36,248 nt of DNA. Source: Clostridia bacterium. Its GTDB lineage: Bacteria; Bacillota; Clostridia; Christensenellales; Aristaeellaceae. This document shows positions 33,980-36,248 of the stretch, piece after piece. The translations under genes and the position numbers were made by a program. Position 1 is the stretch's first letter. Every line of letters starts with the position of its first letter. Below the pieces are notes generated by a model. That model did no database searches. It saw only the letters and a program-made list of their open reading frames with translations, and had not been told where the DNA came from. The stretch lies in contig JAGBDE010000046.1 in assembly GCA_017937655.1 (NCBI GenBank), positions 1 to 36,248 on the forward strand, written 5' to 3'.

Positions 33980-35587
33980 ATGGCTAACATCGATCTGAGC
34001 CGTTACGGCATCACCGGCACTACCGAAATCCTCCACAATCCTTCTTTCGAAGTTCTGTTCGAAGAAGAAACCAAGCCCGAGCTGGAAGGCTTTGACAAGG
34101 GCGTTGTGACCGAACTGGGCGCTGTGAACGTCATGACCGGCATCTACACCGGCCGTTCTCCCAAAGACAAGTTCATCGTCATGGACGAAAACTCCAAGGA
34201 CACCGTGTGGTGGACCTCCGAGGAGTTCAAGAACGACAACAAGCCCGCTTCTCAGGAAGCCTGGGCAGAGTGCAAGCGTCTGGCCGTCGAGCAGCTGTCT
34301 GGCCCCAAGAAGCTGTACGTGATGGACGTTTTCTGCGGCACCAACGCTGATACCCGTATGGCCATCCGCTTCATTATGGAAGTGGCCTGGCAGGCTCACT
34401 TCGTGAAGAACATGTTTATCAACCCCACCGAGGAAGAACTGGCCAACTTCGAGCCCGACTTCGTTTCCTACAACGCCGCCAAGGCCAAGGTGGAAAATTA
34501 CAAGGAACTGGGCCTGAACAGCGAGACCGCTGCCATCTTCAACATCACCTCCCGTGAGCAGGTCATCCTGAACACCTGGTATGGCGGCGAGATGAAAAAG
34601 GGTATGTTCTCCATGATGAACTATTACCTGCCCCTGCGCGGCATGGCCTCCATGCACTGCTCCGCCAACACCGACATGAACGGCGAGAACACCGCCCTGT
34701 TCTTCGGCCTGTCCGGCACCGGCAAGACCACCCTGTCCACCGACCCCAAGCGTCTGCTCATCGGTGACGACGAGCACGGCTGGGACGACAACGGCGTGTT
34801 CAACTTTGAGGGCGGCTGCTATGCTAAGGTCATCAACCTGGATGCTGAGTCCGAGCCCGATATCTACAACGCCATTAAGCGCAACGCTCTGCTGGAAAAC
34901 GTGACCGTTGATGAAAACGGCAAGTGTGACTTTGCTGACGGCTCCGTCACCGAGAACACCCGTGTTTCCTACCCCATCGATCACATTGAAAAGATCGTTC
35001 GCCCCGTGTCCGCAGGTCCCGATGCCAAGAACGTGATCTTCCTGTCTGCTGACGCATTCGGCGTTCTGCCTCCCGTTTCCATCCTGACTCCCGAGCAGAC
35101 TCAGTACTACTTCCTGTCCGGCTTCACCTCCAAGCTGGCCGGCACCGAGCGTGGTATCACTGAGCCCACTCCCACCTTCTCCGCTTGCTTCGGCCAGGCA
35201 TTCCTGGAGCTGCACCCCACCAAGTACGGTGAGGAGCTGGTGAAGAAGATGCAGAAGTCCGGCGCTAAGGCTTACCTGGTCAACACCGGCTGGAACGGCA
35301 CCGGCAAGCGTATCTCCATTAAGGATACCCGTGGCATCATTGATGCTATCCTGGACGGCTCCATTCTGAACGCTGAAACCAAGAAGATTCCTTACTTCAA
35401 TCTGGAAGTGCCCACCGCACTGCCCGGCGTTGATTCCGGTATTCTGGATCCCAGAGATACCTATGCCGATGCAAAGGTTTGGGACGAAAAGGCTCAGGAT
35501 CTGGCAGCTCGCTTCATCAAGAACTTTGTTAAGTACACCGGCAATGATGCCGGCAAGGCTCTGGTTGCCGCTGGCCCCCAGCTGTAA
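33980..35587 (+). CDS. pckA: Phosphoenolpyruvate carboxykinase (ATP)
   Basis: A 535-residue cytoplasmic enzyme interconverting oxaloacetate + ATP and PEP + ADP + CO2. In fermenting anaerobes it often runs toward oxaloacetate. Markers are [24 protein letters not shown], the P-loop [14 protein letters not shown], the kinase-2/metal segment [25 protein letters not shown] and [10 protein letters not shown]. Length is typical of ATP-type enzymes. Codons here use more T-ending forms (GTT, GCT, CGT) than the his genes, as expected of a highly expressed gene. Ribosome site AGAGG is about 12 bases from the ATG, a little distant. Strong terminator after. Confidence 0.97.
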   Translation: MANIDLSRYGITGTTEILHNPSFEVLFEEETKPELEGFDKGVVTELGAVNVMTGIYTGRSPKDKFIVMDENSKDTVWWTSEEFKNDNKPASQEAWAECKRLAVEQLSGPKKLYVMDVFCGTNADTRMAIRFIMEVAWQAHFVKNMFINPTEEELANFEPDFVSYNAAKAKVENYKELGLNSETAAIFNITSREQVILNTWYGGEMKKGMFSMMNYYLPLRGMASMHCSANTDMNGENTALFFGLSGTGKTTLSTDPKRLLIGDDEHGWDDNGVFNFEGGCYAKVINLDAESEPDIYNAIKRNALLENVTVDENGKCDFADGSVTENTRVSYPIDHIEKIVRPVSAGPDAKNVIFLSADAFGVLPPVSILTPEQTQYYFLSGFTSKLAGTERGITEPTPTFSACFGQAFLELHPTKYGEELVKKMQKSGAKAYLVNTGWNGTGKRISIKDTRGIIDAILDGSILNAETKKIPYFNLEVPTALPGVDSGILDPRDTYADAKVWDEKAQDLAARFIKNFVKYTGNDAGKALVAAGPQL

Positions 35588-35598
35588 TTTCATAATCA

Positions 35599-35633
35599 AT
35601 AAAAAGGAGAGGCAAACGCCTCTCCTTTTTTTA
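35599..35633. terminator. Bidirectional terminator between pckA and the SLH-like gene
   Basis: The 13-bp stem AAAAAGGAGAGGC / GCCTCTCCTTTTT with loop AAAC, flanked by A and T tracts, serves both convergent genes. Confidence 0.92.
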
Positions 35634-36248
35634 TCGCAAAATCTGCATACCGGGGGCTGTCAGGCTCAGGATACTGACCTGATAGAGCACCTCTGATGCT
35701 CTTGCCCGGGTCAAATTTCCCTCAGCCTCCAAGGCAATACCGGAAACTGCCATGGTTGCTACAGAATCCGCCGCCCAGGCAGGCAAGGCCTCATCCACCT
35801 CTGCCGCTACCGGCAGATCCAGAGCGTTTTGCAGCATCACTGCCACCTCAGCGCCGGTAATAGGCCCATCGGTCTGCCAATCCTCCGGCAAACCCTCCAG
35901 CAGACCGGATCGGATAGCTGCACCCACGTAGGGCTTCAGCCACAGCGGCACATTCTCCGGCACGCCGGCAAAGTCGCTGTCCTCCAATGGAATATCCAGC
36001 GCCTTGGTCACCATGGCCAAAAAATCGCCCCGGCTTACCGTCTTATCCGGGAAGAAGCAGTCCTGACCGCCTACGTTTTCTCCGGCAAACAGACCGGTAT
36101 TGCGCAGCCACTGAGCCTCAAACTGGCAGGAAAGACCGGCGGTATCGGCATACTGGCGGCTTTCGGTGGATTTCAGGATCTGCACCGTCACCGTTGCCTG
36201 CCGGGATACGTTACCGGCGGGATCCGTTGCGGTAAAGACAAAGGAATC
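35631..36248 (-). CDS. C-terminal part of a surface protein with SLH-like repeats (starts outside the window)
   Basis: 205 codons are visible before the TAA. The edge-proximal part (FVFTATDPAGNVSRQATVTVQI) is the last strand of an Ig-like/cadherin-like domain. SLH-like repeats follow: CFFPDKTVSRGDFLAMVTKAL, then VPLWLKPYVGAAIRSGLLEGL and PITGAEVAVMLQNAL, and a last WAADSVATMAVSGIAL ... TRARASEVLY. SLH domains bind secondary cell-wall polymers, so this is a probable cell-wall-attached protein. An internal GTG at 36191 has no ribosome site, and the frame is open to the window edge, so the gene is truncated by the window rather than starting there. Confidence 0.75.
   Translation of the reverse strand, partial: DSFVFTATDPAGNVSRQATVTVQILKSTESRQYADTAGLSCQFEAQWLRNTGLFAGENVGGQDCFFPDKTVSRGDFLAMVTKALDIPLEDSDFAGVPENVPLWLKPYVGAAIRSGLLEGLPEDWQTDGPITGAEVAVMLQNALDLPVAAEVDEALPAWAADSVATMAVSGIALEAEGNLTRARASEVLYQVSILSLTAPGMQILR

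Noticed and set aside
33893..35599. Long minus-strand open frame (568 codons) opposite pckA
   Set aside because: It mirrors the pckA reading frame, has a Gly/Val/His-rich composition typical of antisense frames in GC-rich DNA, and matches no family.

Overview
The window looks like a chromosomal segment from a Gram-positive anaerobe of the class Clostridia, perhaps a gut Oscillospiraceae- or Christensenellales-type organism. That is inference. It rests on the AGGAGG ribosome sites, the high-GC coding sequence, a YlmC-type sporulation protein beside nrdR, a HisZ-dependent histidine operon led by a YerC-type regulator, a PPXTG sortase-anchored surface protein and SLH-like repeats. No tRNA, rRNA, CRISPR array, phage gene or transposase was seen.

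Layout. 1-1764 (minus): the 5' part of glycyl-tRNA synthetase, and a DapB-fold dehydrogenase of the 2,4-diaminopentanoate dehydrogenase type. 1848-5563 (plus): a secreted phosphodiester glycosidase-like protein, a GNAT acetyltransferase, the Mg2+ channel MgtE behind a long leader with a possible 24-codon peptide, and a second GNAT. 5609-6607 (minus): an alpha/beta hydrolase. 6751-8474 (plus): an MBL-fold hydrolase, YlmC and NrdR. 8545-11690 (minus): an amino-acid ABC importer whose last gene is a DapF-fold racemase/epimerase. 11880-13042 (plus): a third GNAT, paralogous to the one at 2912, and MTA/SAH nucleosidase. 13176-13787 (minus): a HAD phosphatase. 14002-19238 (plus): a three-gene unit encoding a zinc-ribbon/transmembrane/TPR-like protein, an OafA-type acyltransferase and an M29 aminopeptidase. 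19318-24043: an AT-rich island with a structured leader and a 1354-residue vWA/MucBP-like adhesin. 24171-25849: a divergent Fe-alcohol dehydrogenase/MerR pair. 26052-33727: a tightly overlapping operon yerC-hisZ-hisG-hisD-hisC-hisB-hisH/hisA-hisF-hisIE. 33980-35587: pckA. 35631-36248 (minus): the C-terminal part of an SLH-like protein.

The most notable points are these. (i) hisH and hisA form one open frame, and removing a single G from a G6 run would restore the ATGA overlap used at neighbouring junctions. (ii) The amino-acid importer is translationally coupled to a two-cysteine racemase. (iii) The alcohol dehydrogenase promoter has a 19-bp spacer holding a dyad, the classic MerR arrangement. 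(iv) The compositionally foreign adhesin carries 246-bp repeats in an A-B-A-B pattern and is preceded by three consecutive predicted helices. (v) The his operon has a dyad just downstream of its promoter, a candidate site for its TrpR-like first gene product. The his operon covers every step of the pathway except histidinol-phosphatase.
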